64,000 bases of DNA from Colius striatus. Taxonomy: Eukaryota > Chordata > Aves > Coliiformes > Coliidae. Of the stretch, positions 62,401-64,000 are shown one piece after another; within the stretch, counting starts at the first letter, position 1; each line of letters starts with the position of its first letter. The DNA lies in assembly GCF_028858725.1 (NCBI RefSeq), contig NC_084775.1, forward strand, positions 16,662,597-16,726,596, read 5' to 3'. Position numbers and translations under genes: made by a program. The notes beneath the pieces were generated by a model. The model searched no databases, was not told the DNA's origin, and saw nothing but the letters and a program-made list of their open reading frames with translations.

Positions 62401-64000
62401 AACCTGAATCTGCCAGGAAGGAAAAGTTGCTGTCAGTCTGTCATCACCTTTAACAAAGCAAAAGAGTACCAAAGGTGTTGCTATAGCTTGTTTTCAGATC
62501 TTTCATTTTACTTCAGACTAAAATTAAGAATGCCTAGCTTGCTTAGTTCTGTATAAAATCAATAAATATCTAAGGCAACTGAAATGTTAATAATTATTTT
62601 GTGCTCTTTACCATCTTCTAGTCAAGACTTTCTCAAGTATCTGAAGTATAAATATGGGTGTGCTACACAGAGAGAGAATGAGAGTGGTGTAAACCCCAAC
62701 CTATTTAGGATTGTGTAAGGCTCTTGGCTGTTTCATGTAGCTGGGAGGTTGTAGAGATGGGGAGTGTATCAAGAGAGAGAGTTCTGAGGAAAGGGACAGA
62801 ATTTATTTTGGCAGGGAACTGAAACTGGACTTGTAGTTGTTTCAGAACCTGTCTTGTATCAGTTAGCTTGAGTAGATACATGGCTTTCATCACAGATCAT
62901 TTATTTAATCAAGTGCAGCTGTAACATACTAATGAACCACTGGATCATAATCCATGCTTATTGTGAGGCAAGTAGGATTCTAAACCAGAAAGAGCAAGCA
63001 GAAGACAGTCAGCTTAAGGGAAGCCCACTGCAAAAGTGAGATCTGCCCCTCCACCCATGTATTACTTTTTCCCCTGCTGCCTCAGCTGTGCCTGCATTTA
63101 ATTTCACTTAGCATCTCTCATCTACAGCAATATCTCAGATAATAATCCTCTGATGACAGTTTACATTCTCACACTTTATCCTATGGATGTTGATGTACTC
63201 TATATATTACAAAGAAAACTCATTCTGCCTTGATAGCACATAAGTAGAATTCATTCTAGTAGAAAATATTTGTGCTTATCGAATCTGTGAGTGCTATTAG
63301 GCTCCCAGATGCACAAGAAGAACAAGTTGTGTGCTTTTAGGGGAAGAGATCTCACGCAAATATTAACAGCTTGTGTTTTAACTTAGTGCTGTCAGTAAAT
63401 AGCTGTAAAGTTGAAAAAGCAAAACAGTTTAAGTACCATCACTGAACATTGGTTTCCTGTGCTTAAGATTTGTGTATGAACCTATTAACCCAAGTCCCTT
63501 CCCAAATATGATGGAAAGCTAACCATAACATACTTTTCCTTGAAATTCTTTTTTAGGTGTTAAAAATTTGTTGCTTATTGAGACAGAAATTGTGCTGAGC
63601 TGAGGCAACTTAGATGACACTCCTGAAAGCAGGCAGCAACTGTGCAGGCCTGCCATGCAGGCAAGGCTATGAGGGCAGGGGGTTGCTGTCATTTTAGTTT
63701 GTAACTCACACCTAGGAAAGTAGCTGGTAATTCAACTATGGAAGCAATTTTCAATAGGCAGGGTTGAAGTACCATCATCTGTCAGGTACTAAGGGTCTTG
63801 CAGTAATCCCAGTTTTCCAGCTTCAAAGTGAAGCAGCTTGTTCTCAGAATACTGAACATTCAAGAACTTTAAGCTAAACTTCGCTTCTGCTATATGGCAC
63901 AGCTGTAATTGTTACTGCTAACCAATACTCGGCTAGAGTGCTTAATTACAAGCAAGGTTACTTAAGTTCATAATCCAAAGCGGTCCTGCCACCATGAATG
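59496..64000 (+). other. CCDC117 3' UTR and downstream intergenic DNA
   Basis: About 4.5 kb with no recognised coding exon, RNA gene or repeat. The left part is presumed CCDC117 3' UTR. By vertebrate gene order XBP1 would be expected further right, but no XBP1 exon is visible before the window ends. Confidence 0.65.
60335..60340 (+). terminator. CCDC117: Candidate CCDC117 polyadenylation signal
   Basis: AATAAA 840 nt after the CCDC117 stop codon, the first canonical plus-strand hexamer noticed. Further AATAAA copies occur near 61503 and 62561, so a longer 3' UTR is possible. Confidence 0.4.

Noticed and set aside
63985-64000. Perfect Kozak-like GCCACCATGA at the right edge
   Set aside because: Only two codons are visible before the window ends. 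The expected next gene, XBP1, does not begin with Met-Asn in the vertebrates I recall, so no exon can be claimed.
1-64000. tRNA, snRNA, microRNA, CRISPR or bacterial-type defence features
   Set aside because: No tRNA-like cloverleaf or B box, no spaced direct-repeat array and no operon-like layout was seen; the window is ordinary avian nuclear DNA.

Overview
This is vertebrate nuclear DNA from a bird, probably a neognath; the species cannot be fixed from the sequence. The evidence is at least ten CR1 retroposon pieces with the typical avian 3' end, split genes with GT-AG introns, CpG-island promoters in an AT-rich background, and a gene order matching the vertebrate TTC28-CHEK2-HSCB-CCDC117 block (human 22q12.1). 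Between HSCB and CCDC117 lies a GLUT-family gene of the SLC2A11B type, which is kept in birds and fishes but is not found at this place in mammals.

Layout, left to right. 1-25108: the 5' end of TTC28 on the minus strand. Only coding exons 1 (25016-25108) and 2 (19890-20168) are present; the first 19.9 kb is intron 2 and the gene runs off the left edge. 24370-25500: the TTC28 CpG island. 26369-37230: complete CHEK2 coding region on the minus strand, 14 coding exons, 522 residues. 38140-39300: a CpG island shared head to head by CHEK2 (minus) and HSCB (plus). 38770-42666: complete HSCB, 6 exons, 232 residues. 43807-54391: complete SLC2A11B-like transporter on the minus strand, 12 coding exons, 510-513 residues, convergent with HSCB. 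54700-55530: a second shared CpG island carrying two ZNF143-type elements. 55531-59495: complete CCDC117 on the plus strand, 5 coding exons, 343 residues. 59496-64000: CCDC117 3' UTR and intergenic DNA without a recognisable gene.

All exon ends were placed by eye, by matching reading phase across GT-AG junctions and comparing with the remembered exon structure of the human orthologues. Every junction in the four complete genes keeps phase, and the exon lengths of CHEK2 match human exon by exon except for the first coding exon, one missing codon in exon 6 and the last exon. No bacterial-type system, CRISPR array or novel gene family was seen.

Functionally the genes share promoters rather than a pathway: CHEK2 is the DNA-damage kinase, HSCB is the mitochondrial iron-sulfur co-chaperone, CCDC117 is a small poorly understood protein, SLC2A11B is a pigment-cell transporter and TTC28 is a very large TPR scaffold of the midbody. 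The points most worth a second look are the intact SLC2A11B gene and its start, the duplicated ZNF143 elements between SLC2A11B and CCDC117, the DFG-His to DFG-Gln change in CHEK2, and the antisense orientation of nearly all CR1 copies.
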